Source: Sphingobacterium sp. xlx-96 (GTDB taxonomy: Bacteria > Bacteroidota > Bacteroidia > Sphingobacteriales > Sphingobacteriaceae). From it: 64,000 bases of DNA. Under the pieces are notes generated by a model, which saw nothing but the letters and a program-made list of their open reading frames with translations, ran no database searches and was not told the DNA's origin. How positions within the stretch are numbered: the first letter of the stretch is position 1; each line of letters begins with the position of its first letter. The translations under genes and the position numbers were made by a program. Where the stretch lies: contig NZ_WFKM01000017.1 in the NCBI RefSeq assembly GCF_011007365.1, positions 1 to 64,000 on the forward strand, written 5' to 3'. Shown here in pieces: positions 33,500 to 42,206 of this stretch.

Positions 33500-34675
33500 A
33501 TGACGCAAACGGTAACGTTAAAAAATGCCACACTCTGGTTAATGACCATTGCATCCGGCTTAGTCGTAGCAAACATCTATTACAATCAACCTTTATTGAT
33601 CTTAATTGCGGAAGATTTTAAGGTCGCAGAGATGGCTGTGAGTAAGATCCCGGTGATGACTCAGATAGGGTATGCTTGTGGACTATTGTTCATTGTTCCC
33701 CTGGGAGACAAGGTGTGGCGTCGAAAGCTGGTGCTGATAGATCTTTTAGCGGTTATAGCATGCTTAATCTGGATTTATTTTTCTAAGGATCTGTGGATGC
33801 TATATGTGGCCAATTTTATTCTTGGGATTGCTTCTGTAGTCCCTCAGCTTTTTGTGCCCATGGCGGCCGAGTTTTCATCTTTGGAAAAACGTTCTTCAAA
33901 TATAGGTATGGTCATGTCTGGATTGCTGTTAGGCATATTACTCTCTCGTATGTTTAGTGGTATTGTTGGAGATCTCTGGGGATGGCGGATGATGTACCTG
34001 ATAGCTGTAGGCTTGATGATACTTACATGGACGGGGATATATAAGCTGTTGCCTAATCCAACGCCTAATTTTAAAGGTAGTTATGCCTCGTTGCTTCGTT
34101 CTGTACTTGACATGGCTAGGAAATACCCTTTATTGCGCTTAGCTTCGTTTCGGGGAGCGATGGCCTTTGCTGGTATGTCAGCGGTCTTTACAAGTTTGGT
34201 GTTCCATTTGGAAGGCCCCCCTTTTTATGTAGGAGCGACTGTCGTTGGAAGTTTTGGACTTGTTGGCGCTGTGGGAGCATTAGCAGCCGCTTTCGTGGGA
34301 AAGGTTACAAGGAAATGGTTCAATTTTAAAATCATAACTGTAGCATTGGGGATTTTACTAAGCAGTTGGCTATTTACTTTTGGTGCTGGTCATACGTATT
34401 GGGGTTTGGTAGTCGGTATCATTTTGCTGGATCTGGGTCTACAGGCCTCGCATATTATGAATCAAACTGACTTTTTCGCATTAAACGCGAAGGCTACCAA
34501 TAGATTGAATACCGTGTATATGGTTTCCTATTTTATTGGAGGATCGCTAGGTACGCTGACAGCTGCTTGGGCTTGGCAATATGGACAGTGGACCGGGGTT
34601 TGTATTGTAGGTTTTACCTTTAATATCATGGCCTTGCTAGCGCATATATTGTTTGCGAAAAAAGTAAACTTCTAG
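33500..34675 (+). CDS. MFS transporter, YgaY-like
   Basis: This 391-residue, 12-TM inner-membrane transporter shows the MFS loop 2-3 motif as PLGDKVWRRKLVLIDLL. Its N-terminus SGLVVANIYYNQPLLILIAEDF is characteristic of the YgaY/YnfM-like group of predicted effluxers. TM5 carries MSGLLLGILLSRMFSGIVGD. A near-consensus box (TAAGTTCG, 33474-33481) precedes it. It is convergent with the methyltransferase gene, whose stop is only 5 nt away. The substrate is unknown. Confidence 0.85.
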   Translation: MTQTVTLKNATLWLMTIASGLVVANIYYNQPLLILIAEDFKVAEMAVSKIPVMTQIGYACGLLFIVPLGDKVWRRKLVLIDLLAVIACLIWIYFSKDLWMLYVANFILGIASVVPQLFVPMAAEFSSLEKRSSNIGMVMSGLLLGILLSRMFSGIVGDLWGWRMMYLIAVGLMILTWTGIYKLLPNPTPNFKGSYASLLRSVLDMARKYPLLRLASFRGAMAFAGMSAVFTSLVFHLEGPPFYVGATVVGSFGLVGAVGALAAAFVGKVTRKWFNFKIITVALGILLSSWLFTFGAGHTYWGLVVGIILLDLGLQASHIMNQTDFFALNAKATNRLNTVYMVSYFIGGSLGTLTAAWAWQYGQWTGVCIVGFTFNIMALLAHILFAKKVNF

Positions 34676-34680
34676 GTGTA

Positions 34681-35418
34681 CTACTTGATTCTTCCTGCCT
34701 TGAAGATAATCGGAAAGTTGACTTTCCTGAATTCAACAGACCCCCAAGCATTACGAAGATCTATCTCGATTTGAGCTACAGGATTACTGCCATGGGCCTT
34801 TTCATAATGCTGTACCGCTGACCAAGTATTAAGATAGCCAATGAGATTTTCTATCTTCCAGAGTTTGATATTTGTAACTTCTGGTGTCTCCAGTTCACGA
34901 TAGGGGAAAGGAATACTTTGGTAGCGTTCTTGAATGTACCTTCTTTCAGAATCCCAATATTGACCAATAACATTGTTGTAGAAAGACTGGACTATAGTAT
35001 CGATTTCGGGAGTTATATGATTTAATTCATATCCTATTAACGCAATAATGCTATTAGGCTTGGCCACTCGCTTTACTTCATTATTGAATTTTTCTATGTC
35101 GAACCAATGTACAGCCTGTGCTACAGTAATTAAATCAAAACTATCATCAGCAAACTGCGTGTGTTCTGCTTTTTGAATAGAGTAGTGGATGTTGTCCGCT
35201 TGGTAGGCATGCTTTAGCTGCTGCGCACTTATATCAGTAGCCTCTACCAATGCGAAGTCTTTAGCAAGCTCACGAGCCACCTGACCATTGCCTGTAGCAC
35301 AATCCCAAGCTCTTTCTTTTTCCCTCAAAAGCGGGTATAGAAAATCATAGATTGTTTGCGGATAGTCAGGCCTAAACTTCGCGTATTTGTCTGATATGGT
35401 AGAAAAGTTATCTTTCAT
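34681..35418 (-). CDS. Class I methyltransferase, Tmt1 (trans-aconitate methyltransferase)-like
   Basis: The 245-residue enzyme has SAM motif I in AWDCATGNGQVARELA and motif II acidic residue in VEATDISAQQL. It also matches yeast Tmt1-type methyltransferases in several places: YAKFRPDYPQTIYDFL at the N-terminus, ITVAQAVHWFDIEKFN, QYWDSERRYI, and IGYLNTWSAVQHYEKA. Tmt1 and Tam methylate trans-aconitate, a spontaneous isomer that inhibits aconitase. Two aconitase genes lie 2 kb away, so the role is plausible, but the family also contains enzymes with other or unknown substrates. Confidence 0.8.
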   Translation of the reverse strand: MKDNFSTISDKYAKFRPDYPQTIYDFLYPLLREKERAWDCATGNGQVARELAKDFALVEATDISAQQLKHAYQADNIHYSIQKAEHTQFADDSFDLITVAQAVHWFDIEKFNNEVKRVAKPNSIIALIGYELNHITPEIDTIVQSFYNNVIGQYWDSERRYIQERYQSIPFPYRELETPEVTNIKLWKIENLIGYLNTWSAVQHYEKAHGSNPVAQIEIDLRNAWGSVEFRKVNFPIIFKAGRIK

Positions 35419-35558
35419 GATACGATATCTTTTCTATAAATTTAGGGAAAATAATTTGGAAATTTAAGGAATTAAATTTGGTTGTATTCGAGTACACCTG
35501 CGATAAGGAAGCTATCTTGGTCGTTAGCGTGAGCCGGATGAAACAATAGCTGGCGCTT

Positions 35559-36122
35559 TTATCGCTGCCATTCTCTTTTTAATATCGAAAAGATGTTGAG
35601 ATCGAAATATTGTTGTTCATGGCGCTCTACCTGTCTTAAAATACCTTCATGTACAAAGCCTAGACGTAACGGAATAGCTGTACTTTTTGTGTTGGTTGTT
35701 GCTGTCAAGATTTCTACACGCTGAAAATTCAGTTCGTTGAATCCAATATTTAATAAAGTGACACAGGATGTTGTGATAATTCCTTGTCCTTGAGAGTTTT
35801 CGGTGAGCCAATAACCTATTGAGGCGTTGTTGTTCATCTTGTCAATCTGATGCAGGCCGATACGTCCTACTAATGTATTATTCTTAAATATGTTATAGCT
35901 TAGCTCACTACCTTGTTCACAATTTTCTTGAGATTTTTGAAGATATGTTATGCTATCAGATACGTCGTTTACATGTTTTACCCAGGGGAGAAATTGACCT
36001 AGATAAGACTTGTTGCTTTGTATCGCATGGTACAGGGCATCGGCTTGATCTGGAGAACTACTTTTTAAGGTTACATCTTCTGAGAGTTTAATTTCAGGGA
36101 TCCTAGAGGTCTTGTATGCCAT
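35559..36122 (-). CDS. RimJ/RimL-type GNAT N-acetyltransferase
   Basis: This 187-residue acetyltransferase resembles the RimL/ribosomal-protein-serine acetyltransferase group: LKSSSPDQADALYHAIQSNKSYLGQFLPWV at the N-terminus, IGLHQIDKMNNNASIGYWL, then acetyl-CoA motif NSQGQGIITTSCVTLL and RVEILTATTNTKSTAIPLRLGF. The acceptor may be a ribosomal protein or a small molecule. It is probably co-transcribed with the WYL regulator gene 54 nt upstream. Confidence 0.87.
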   Translation of the reverse strand: MAYKTSRIPEIKLSEDVTLKSSSPDQADALYHAIQSNKSYLGQFLPWVKHVNDVSDSITYLQKSQENCEQGSELSYNIFKNNTLVGRIGLHQIDKMNNNASIGYWLTENSQGQGIITTSCVTLLNIGFNELNFQRVEILTATTNTKSTAIPLRLGFVHEGILRQVERHEQQYFDLNIFSILKREWQR

Positions 36123-36176
36123 TGTTTTGTTTCTTATTTATCACATTTTGTAATTAAAAACGTGTTTTGTCAAAGT

Positions 36177-37148
36177 TTATGCTTCAATACGGGTAAGTCC
36201 GTTTTTAAGTATCGTTTTGACAGCTTCTTTGAGTACGGTGGGTTGTACAATCAAAGCGTCATCCGCATACATCATAAACCATCTGGCAAAGTAATCAAGA
36301 GGGCCTTTATACTCAAAAAACAGATCCTTGTATGGAGTTGATCGATCCTCTTCGTGCGTAAACCCGAAGTACGATTTTTGCCAATCCAGATGAGGAGCCG
36401 TGTCTTTACCCACACGTATATGTATAGAGATTGGTGTAATATTGTTCTTACGGTTGGCCATTAACTCGGCCAGACTGATATGTTCTCGTGTAAAACTAGC
36501 CGTTAAAAGCTCGATAGTAAAGATGCGATCGGCTCTAAACTGCCTATAGTCATTTCTTTTTAAGCAATAAGCCCCTACATACCAGAAGTTGTTTTCATGA
36601 AATAAACCAATAGGTTCAATCGTTCTAGCTTCAGGCTGTTTATCAATGGCACCCTGATAGGATAGGGCTACCTGTCGTTTGTGGGCGATACTCTCAAAAA
36701 ATGTCTGTAAAGCGTGGGGGACCGACTGGTTGAATGTATTGTAGCTAGACTTACTCATAATGATCTGATTCTCGATCATAGCAATGGAGTCCCTTTCATT
36801 GTGCTTTAGAACAGATCTTATTTTATACATGGCTGATTTATAATCAGACATAAGTTTTTTATCCATAAATTTTTCCATCAGCTTTTCAGCTCCTATAAAA
36901 CTAATAGCCTCCTCTTTAGAAAATACGATAGGGGGCAATCGGTAACCCTCCACTATCGAATATCCACTCCCAGCTTCTCCTATGATTGGTACTCCTGCCT
37001 GCTCTAGGCTTTTTATGTCTCGATAGATAGTCCGCAGGCTAACTTCAAAACGATCAGCAAGTTCTTTGGCTTTTACCACTCTTTTGGATTGCAATTGAAT
37101 AAGAATCTCTACTATCCGATCAAATCTTTTTTTTAAATCAACAGACAC
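36177..37148 (-). CDS. YafY-type HTH/WYL-domain transcriptional regulator
   Basis: The 323-residue protein has an N-terminal DeoR-like winged helix (about 1-65; AKELADRFEVSLRTIYRDIKSLEQAGVPI). A WYL domain spans about 145-230 (VALSYQGA, TIEPIGLFHENNFWYVGAYCLKRNDYRQFRADRI), followed by a WCX-like C-terminal extension. WYL regulators often sense nucleic acids or nucleotides and act as repressors. It is divergent from the Rieske gene at 37286, which could be its target. It is followed by the RimL-like gene. Confidence 0.9.
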   Translation of the reverse strand: MSVDLKKRFDRIVEILIQLQSKRVVKAKELADRFEVSLRTIYRDIKSLEQAGVPIIGEAGSGYSIVEGYRLPPIVFSKEEAISFIGAEKLMEKFMDKKLMSDYKSAMYKIRSVLKHNERDSIAMIENQIIMSKSSYNTFNQSVPHALQTFFESIAHKRQVALSYQGAIDKQPEARTIEPIGLFHENNFWYVGAYCLKRNDYRQFRADRIFTIELLTASFTREHISLAELMANRKNNITPISIHIRVGKDTAPHLDWQKSYFGFTHEEDRSTPYKDLFFEYKGPLDYFARWFMMYADDALIVQPTVLKEAVKTILKNGLTRIEA

Positions 37149-37285
37149 GCTTTCCTTTTTTTAGTTAAACTTAGAAAAAAGCTTTGTATTATTGGAGGTC
37201 AGATCTAAAAAAAGAATAAAATCTTCTACTTGATTAGGTAGATTGTTTATTCTCGTTTTGTGGATCCAATTATTAGATTTACAGT

Positions 37286-37624
37286 ATGGCTTGGGTTGAA
37301 GTTCCAGAAAAGTATATGATAGCGGACGGAAATATCCGACAGGTGTCTGTTACTGGATTAACATTTTGTCTAGTTTTTCATGGAGGCAGCTGGGTGGCAT
37401 TTTCCAAAAAATGTCCGCATGCAGGTGCTCCTCTCGAGCAGGGCTGGTGTTCGGATGGTTTTGTAGTATGTGGCTATCACAGGCAACAGTTTGACCTTAA
37501 AACAGGTAAAGGATTGATTGGTCAGGGGAATTATATCACCATTTATCCACTACAAGAACGAGAAAACAAATGGTATATAGAAGTGAAGGAAAGCTTTTTG
37601 AAACGGCTTTTTTTGGGGAGCTAA
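37286..37624 (+). CDS. Small Rieske [2Fe-2S] protein
   Basis: The 112-residue protein carries the Rieske cluster motif C43-P-H45 and C62-G-Y-H65 (KKCPHAGAPL ... VVCGYHRQQFD). Length and sequence resemble stand-alone Rieske ferredoxins such as the small subunit of nitrite reductase (NirD) or dioxygenase ferredoxins. No oxygenase or reductase partner is adjacent; the DODA-type dioxygenase gene that follows is convergent and does not normally use a ferredoxin. An electron-transfer role in the cytosol is likely, with unknown partner. Confidence 0.9.
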   Translation: MAWVEVPEKYMIADGNIRQVSVTGLTFCLVFHGGSWVAFSKKCPHAGAPLEQGWCSDGFVVCGYHRQQFDLKTGKGLIGQGNYITIYPLQERENKWYIEVKESFLKRLFLGS

Positions 37625-37676
37625 AACAAAAGTTATTTGTTCTAACTCTCCAAAAAAAGACGGATCATAGCGTACT

Positions 37677-38561
37677 CTAACCTATCTTAAGAGAAGTCAT
37701 TGTTAGCGATCCAGCTATTGCTTGATCGTTAAAAATATGTATATCCTCATGTTTTTCCTGAAGACCTAGACCATAGAGCAGGGGCATATAGTGTTCGGGG
37801 GTGGGGATTGCTAATTGAAATTCCTTCCCCTGTTTGTCGTAATCGATCAAAGCCTGGTGATTACGATCAATAATAAATTTTTTCATCATATCGTCAGCCT
37901 GCTTGGCCCAATCAAATGCATACCCCACCGTATGAATATGTGACCAGGATACTTTAGATAGATTATGGACATTGTTTCCACTTCCTACTATCAGTACTCC
38001 TTTGTGTCTGAGTACGGATAACTCTCTGGCCAACGCATAATGAAACGAGGGAGGCTGGGTGTAGTCTATACTCATTTGGATAACAGGAACATCTGCTTTG
38101 GGGTAAAGGTGTTTTATAACGGACCATGAACCATGATCTAATCCCCATTTATCATCTAGATGCACATCTGTAGATTGAATGATGTCTTTCGTTAGTTTAG
38201 CAAGTTCTGGTGAACCTGGAGCCGGGTACTGGACATCGAAAAGCTCCTGAGGGAAGCCTCCAAAGTCGTGAATGGTCACCGGGTTTTCCATAGCGGTGAC
38301 ATATGTACCACGTGTTTCCCAGTGCGCGGAAATAACCAAAATAGCACGAGGACGCTCAATCGCTTTGCTGATTTGTTTGAACCCCTGAACAAATTCATTG
38401 TCCTCGATAGCATTCATCGGGCTTCCATGACCGAGAAAGAGAACGGGCATTTTACTGCTGTTGTCGAGACTGTCAACAAAACTATTAAGTGAGCTGAGTT
38501 TTAAGGCTGCTCCTGTTAGTGGTAAGATTGAGGCTGCAGTCAAAAATTGCTTTCTATTCAT
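37677..38561 (-). CDS. DODA-type extradiol ring-cleavage dioxygenase (LigB/YgiD family) with N-terminal leader
   Basis: YgiD-type enzymes are class III extradiol dioxygenases acting on catechols such as DOPA. Motifs: VLFLGHGSPMNAI, LVISAHWETRGTYVT, HDFGGFPQELFDVQYPAPG, DHGSWSVIKHLYP and GSGNNVHNLSKV, including the metal-binding His residues. The first ~35 residues (MNRKQFLTAASILPLTGAAL) are an extra hydrophobic leader. It looks like an export or Tat-style signal, though with Arg-Lys instead of Arg-Arg. Cytosolic YgiD lacks this. An ATG three codons upstream (38570) is also possible. Physiological substrate unknown. Confidence 0.87.
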   Translation of the reverse strand: MNRKQFLTAASILPLTGAALKLSSLNSFVDSLDNSSKMPVLFLGHGSPMNAIEDNEFVQGFKQISKAIERPRAILVISAHWETRGTYVTAMENPVTIHDFGGFPQELFDVQYPAPGSPELAKLTKDIIQSTDVHLDDKWGLDHGSWSVIKHLYPKADVPVIQMSIDYTQPPSFHYALARELSVLRHKGVLIVGSGNNVHNLSKVSWSHIHTVGYAFDWAKQADDMMKKFIIDRNHQALIDYDKQGKEFQLAIPTPEHYMPLLYGLGLQEKHEDIHIFNDQAIAGSLTMTSLKIG

Positions 38562-38657
38562 ATCTTCCATTTCTCTTTATATTTAAATAACTATGTTACA
38601 AAAGTGCTTAATATATATAGGTCGGTGGTATAAGAATTTGGCGAAAAAGTATAGATA

Positions 38658-39488
38658 TTAATCCATATGCTTTCTCATATCCTGTCTAAACTCGCTTGGT
38701 GTAAGTCCTGATTTTTTCTTAAAGACACTGGTAAAGTATGCTTTGTCGGTATATCCCAGTTCGAACCCTATTTCTGCAATGTTTTTTTCGGTGGTAAACA
38801 GTAAGTTTTTTGCTTCAGTTAGCTTTCGGGTTTCGATGATTTCGGAAACGGTCTGCTGTAGAATACGCTGTGTTATGGTATTTAGCGCTCGTGGAGTCAT
38901 AAAAAGTTTTTCTGCATAAAAATTTACCCCTTCGGAACGTCTAAAGTTATCTTCTAGAATAGCGAGAAAGCTTTGGAAGGTAAGATTTTGGTTATTCAAT
39001 TTCGATAGTTGACCTTCAGTACTTTTCTTCCGCTCGACATCAATCATGATAAAGAGGGAAGAAAGAAGATTACGGATAACACAAAGTTCAGGACTTGCCT
39101 GTTTCATTTCATCGTTCATCAAATCACAGATCTTGTCTAGACGATCTAAATATGAGTCTTGTCTTAATTGAAAATTGGCTTGATCATGGTAAGAATTGTA
39201 TAGATGGAAGGTGATTTCCGGGATGAATTCACTTTTGAAGCGTATAACCCAGAAATCGCACTGTCCATTTTGAAGATCTGGCTGGACGCGATGGATTTTA
39301 CCTTTTGTAACAAAGGAGATAAAAGGAGCATCCCATTCCTGCACTTCATAGTCTATAAAATGCGTTAGTTTTCCTTTTAACCCAATAATTAGTTCCTCAA
39401 AATCGTGCTTGTGAGGAACATTTATACTCCCTTTAATGTTTTCGGCTTCCTCGGTATCCACCTTGTAAATCTTGAATAACTCTTCCAT
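38658..39488 (-). CDS. AraC-family transcriptional regulator with cupin sensor
   Basis: The 276-residue protein has an N-terminal cupin-like sensor (about 20-110; PHKHDFEELIIGLKGKLTHFID). A C-terminal AraC double HTH follows (about 175-272; FYAEKLFMTPRALNTI, then IAEIGFELGYTDKAYFTSVFKKKSGLTPSEFR). It lies upstream of, and in the same direction as, the DODA-type dioxygenase gene (about 90 nt gap), a likely target. It is divergent from the PurF-type gene. The inducer is unknown. Confidence 0.88.
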   Translation of the reverse strand: MEELFKIYKVDTEEAENIKGSINVPHKHDFEELIIGLKGKLTHFIDYEVQEWDAPFISFVTKGKIHRVQPDLQNGQCDFWVIRFKSEFIPEITFHLYNSYHDQANFQLRQDSYLDRLDKICDLMNDEMKQASPELCVIRNLLSSLFIMIDVERKKSTEGQLSKLNNQNLTFQSFLAILEDNFRRSEGVNFYAEKLFMTPRALNTITQRILQQTVSEIIETRKLTEAKNLLFTTEKNIAEIGFELGYTDKAYFTSVFKKKSGLTPSEFRQDMRKHMD

Positions 39489-39579
39489 AATCTAAAGATA
39501 GATTAAAGAAATAGGGTCACCTAAAAGTTTTTTACTTAAAAAAAATGCAGGGGCGCTTTAGTAAGAAATGTAATTTTTG

Positions 39580-39587
39580 TACCTTTG
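39580..39587 (+). promoter_or_regulatory. Candidate -7 box (TACCTTTG) for purF-type gene
   Basis: The box matches TAnnTTTG and ends 17 nt before ATG 39605. It lies inside a longer open frame that begins at 39545, ruling out that earlier start. Confidence 0.6.
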
Positions 39588-39604
39588 CATCATCAATTCA
39601 AGCT

Positions 39605-41515
39605 ATGAGTGACGCTATAAAACACGAGTGCGGTATTGCACTTGTCAGACTATTAAAACCCCTCTCATATTATCAGGAAAAATATGGAACTCCTTACTAC
39701 GGGATTAACAAAATGTATCTTCTTATGGAGAAGCAACATAACCGTGGACAGGATGGGGCTGGTATTGCAACAATTAAATTTGATGTAAAGCCAGGTAATC
39801 GATACATCAGCCGGTATAGGGCTATGGGTTCCACTGCTGTTGCGGACATTTTTGAGTACGTTCAGAAAAAATTCGCAGCTGTAAATAAAGCTTATCCGAA
39901 GGAGTCTAAAGATACGCAGTGGCTTAAAGACAATGTTAGTTTTACCGGTGAAGTGTTATTAGGGCATTTGCGCTATGGTACCCACGGTAAAAACAGTATT
40001 GAAAGCTGTCACCCTTTTTTACGTCAAAATAATTGGATGACCAGAAACCTAGTAGTGGCTGGAAATTTTAATATGACTAACGTGGATGAGCTTCTTCAGC
40101 AGCTTTATGATTTGGGTCAACATCCAAAGGAACAGGCAGACACGGTTACCGTGTTGGAAAAAATTGGTCACTTTTTGGATGACGAAAACCAAGAACTGTT
40201 CGATCAGTTTAAAAAGGAGGGATACTCCAATATTGAGATTTCTGCACAAATCGCAAAGAATCTCGATGTTGCTAAGATTTTAACACGTTCAGCCAAAACT
40301 TGGGATGGAGGCTATACGATTGCCGGTATTATAGGGCATGGCGATGCATTTGTAATGCGTGATCCAGCTGGAATTCGTCCTGCATTCTTTTATCAAGATG
40401 ACGAAGTTTTAGTAGTAGCTTCTGAGCGTCCTGTTATTCAGACTGCTTTTAATGTTCCTTTAGAAGCGGTTCAGGAAATTAAGCCCGGTCATGCTTTAAT
40501 TGCAAAGAAGGACGGAACAATTTCTCAAGAGATGTTTAGACAGCCCGTTGAGCAAAAATCTTGTTCTTTTGAACGTATCTATTTCTCTAGGGGGTCTGAT
40601 GCTGATATTTACCAAGAGCGGAAATCTTTGGGGAAACTATTATGCGGGCAAGTATTGAAGTCCATTGATAATGACATCAAGAATACTGTTTTCTCATTTA
40701 TTCCTAATACAGCTGAGGTATCGTACTACGGCATGATGGAAGGTATGAGTAAATATGTAAGAGATTATCAAAAAGATGTTTTACTGAATAGAGACGAAAA
40801 GATCTCCGATCAGGAACTGGATGAGATCTTAAGCATACATCCGCGCTTCGAAAAGCTGAATGTAAAGGATGCTAAACTCCGTACATTTATTACACAAGAT
40901 GCTGACCGCCAGGATATGGTGCAGCATGTGTACGATACTACCTATGGCATTGTTAGAGATCATGAAGATACCATTGTAGCCATAGATGATTCTATTGTCA
41001 GAGGGACTACATTGAAGCAATCGATATTAACTATATTGGATCGTTTGCATCCTAAGAAAATCGTCATTGTTTCGTCTGCACCTCAGATACGTTATCCAGA
41101 CTGTTATGGAATCGACATGTCAAGGATGGGCGAGTTTGTTGCTTTTGAAGCCGCAATTAACCTATTGAAGCGTAACGGAATGTCACATGTCATAGACGAA
41201 GTATATCAAAGATGTTTGGCATCTGTTGCTAAGCCTAAAGACGAGATTGAGAACTACGTGAAAGCAATATATGAGCCGTTTACAGACGAAGAGATTTCGG
41301 AAGAGATCGCTAGAATAGTAAGACCTCATGATCTAAATGCAGAGCTTGTCGTTATTTTCCAAACTCTTGACAACCTACACCTGGCATGTCCAAATCATAA
41401 AGGTGATTGGTATTTTTCAGGTGATTATCCAACGCCAGGAGGAAATAAAGTCGTTAATAAGGCGTTTATGAACTGGGTGGAAGGAAAGAATGTGAGAGCA
41501 TATTTCAGCAGTTAG
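39605..41515 (+). CDS. Amidophosphoribosyltransferase-family protein (PurF-like, long form)
   Basis: PurF transfers glutamine-derived ammonia to PRPP, the first step of purine synthesis. This 636-residue protein has an N-terminal class II glutaminase domain with catalytic Cys9 (KHECGIALVRL), which requires removal of an 8-residue propeptide, and NRGQDGAGIA with LLGHLRYGTHG. The C-terminal phosphoribosyltransferase domain has the PRPP loop in IVAIDDSIVRGTTLKQSI. It is longer than classical PurF (about 500 residues), a form common in Bacteroidota and often kept beside a normal PurF. I therefore leave open whether it is the main enzyme. Confidence 0.88.
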   Translation: MSDAIKHECGIALVRLLKPLSYYQEKYGTPYYGINKMYLLMEKQHNRGQDGAGIATIKFDVKPGNRYISRYRAMGSTAVADIFEYVQKKFAAVNKAYPKESKDTQWLKDNVSFTGEVLLGHLRYGTHGKNSIESCHPFLRQNNWMTRNLVVAGNFNMTNVDELLQQLYDLGQHPKEQADTVTVLEKIGHFLDDENQELFDQFKKEGYSNIEISAQIAKNLDVAKILTRSAKTWDGGYTIAGIIGHGDAFVMRDPAGIRPAFFYQDDEVLVVASERPVIQTAFNVPLEAVQEIKPGHALIAKKDGTISQEMFRQPVEQKSCSFERIYFSRGSDADIYQERKSLGKLLCGQVLKSIDNDIKNTVFSFIPNTAEVSYYGMMEGMSKYVRDYQKDVLLNRDEKISDQELDEILSIHPRFEKLNVKDAKLRTFITQDADRQDMVQHVYDTTYGIVRDHEDTIVAIDDSIVRGTTLKQSILTILDRLHPKKIVIVSSAPQIRYPDCYGIDMSRMGEFVAFEAAINLLKRNGMSHVIDEVYQRCLASVAKPKDEIENYVKAIYEPFTDEEISEEIARIVRPHDLNAELVVIFQTLDNLHLACPNHKGDWYFSGDYPTPGGNKVVNKAFMNWVEGKNVRAYFSS

Positions 41516-41539
41516 TATCAACTACTATATGATATAGAT

Positions 41540-41569
41540 AAAGGCTAATCCAATGGATTAGCCTTTTTT
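41540..41569. terminator. Rho-independent terminator
   Basis: AAAGGCTAATCC pairs perfectly with GGATTAGCCTTT around a 3-nt loop, followed by a T-run on the plus strand. The A-rich left side could also serve the minus-strand micro-ORF. Confidence 0.9.
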
Positions 41570-41641
41570 GCTATATAAATGAATTACTGAATGAGGCTTA
41601 ATGATATACTTAAACATGGTTTAAGTATCTTGATGGCTATA

Positions 41642-41737
41642 TTAGTCTTCTAGAATAGCCAAGTCATCTCCATCGTACAACCACTCTGCTGTATCGAAGA
41701 TTGACTCTAAATTTGTGATTTCTAAATCTTTAATCAT
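41642..41737 (-). CDS. Putative 31-residue acidic micro-protein
   Basis: The frame runs from ATG 41737 to TAA 41642 and encodes a very acidic peptide: it begins MIKDLEITNLESIFDTAE and ends WLYDGDDLAILED (net charge strongly negative, no Cys). It has its own -7 box (TACATTTG, 41759-41766 on the minus strand), a leader of about 20 nt, and a terminator beyond its stop. Nothing else fills this 300-nt gap. I do not recognise a family. It is too short to be certain by coding statistics. A peptide precursor or small regulatory protein are possibilities; no maturation enzyme is adjacent. Confidence 0.5.
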   Translation of the reverse strand: MIKDLEITNLESIFDTAEWLYDGDDLAILED

Positions 41738-41758
41738 AACACTTTGTTTTATTTAATA

Positions 41759-41766
41759 CAAATGTA
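41759..41766 (-). promoter_or_regulatory. Candidate -7 box (TACATTTG) for the micro-ORF
   Basis: On the minus strand TACATTTG matches TAnnTTTG and lies 21 nt upstream of ATG 41737. No -33 TTG is visible at the usual distance. Confidence 0.5.
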
Positions 41767-41817
41767 CTAGGGATTTATTAGTTATGTGTTAGTGTTGTAT
41801 TAATTTTATGTTAACCC

Positions 41818-42195
41818 TTATTGTATTAACTTACCGTCTACGTAATACCATGCTCCTTGAAGTTGTTTGAAATTTGACTTCTCGTGATGTATATGTTGTA
41901 CCGGGCTTCTTAAGTCTTTGTATCGAGCTTTAAACTCGACTGTGAGCGCTGTAGATTTAACGATTTCCAGTCCTAGCCAGGTATTTTCCGAAGCCCACTT
42001 TTTAATATCTTGTTTGTTTTGAAATCGTCGTGTCGATGGATGGAAACTATTGTATAAGAAGTCAATGTTTCCAACGGCAAATGCACTGTATCGCGCGCGC
42101 ATCAACATCTCTGCTGATTTAGGTATTACTATTCCATTGTGTATCCGCTCGCAGCAGTGCTCAAATATCAATGTGCTTCCACAGGGACATTCCAT
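41818..42195 (-). CDS. YchJ-family protein with SEC-C-like zinc motif
   Basis: The 125-residue protein starts with the cysteine motif CPCGS and FEHCCERIH, a SEC-C-type zinc site. The YchJ core follows: AEMLMRARYSAFAVGNIDFLYNSFHPS, WLGLEIV, and EFKARYKD. YchJ is a conserved NTF2-like protein of unknown function. It begins 11 nt after the stop of the JmjC/cupin gene and is surely co-transcribed with it. The normal family has a second SEC-C motif at the C-terminus; here the protein ends earlier, a common short form. Confidence 0.88.
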   Translation of the reverse strand: MECPCGSTLIFEHCCERIHNGIVIPKSAEMLMRARYSAFAVGNIDFLYNSFHPSTRRFQNKQDIKKWASENTWLGLEIVKSTALTVEFKARYKDLRSPVQHIHHEKSNFKQLQGAWYYVDGKLIQ

Positions 42196-42206
42196 TGTTC
42201 GTATTG

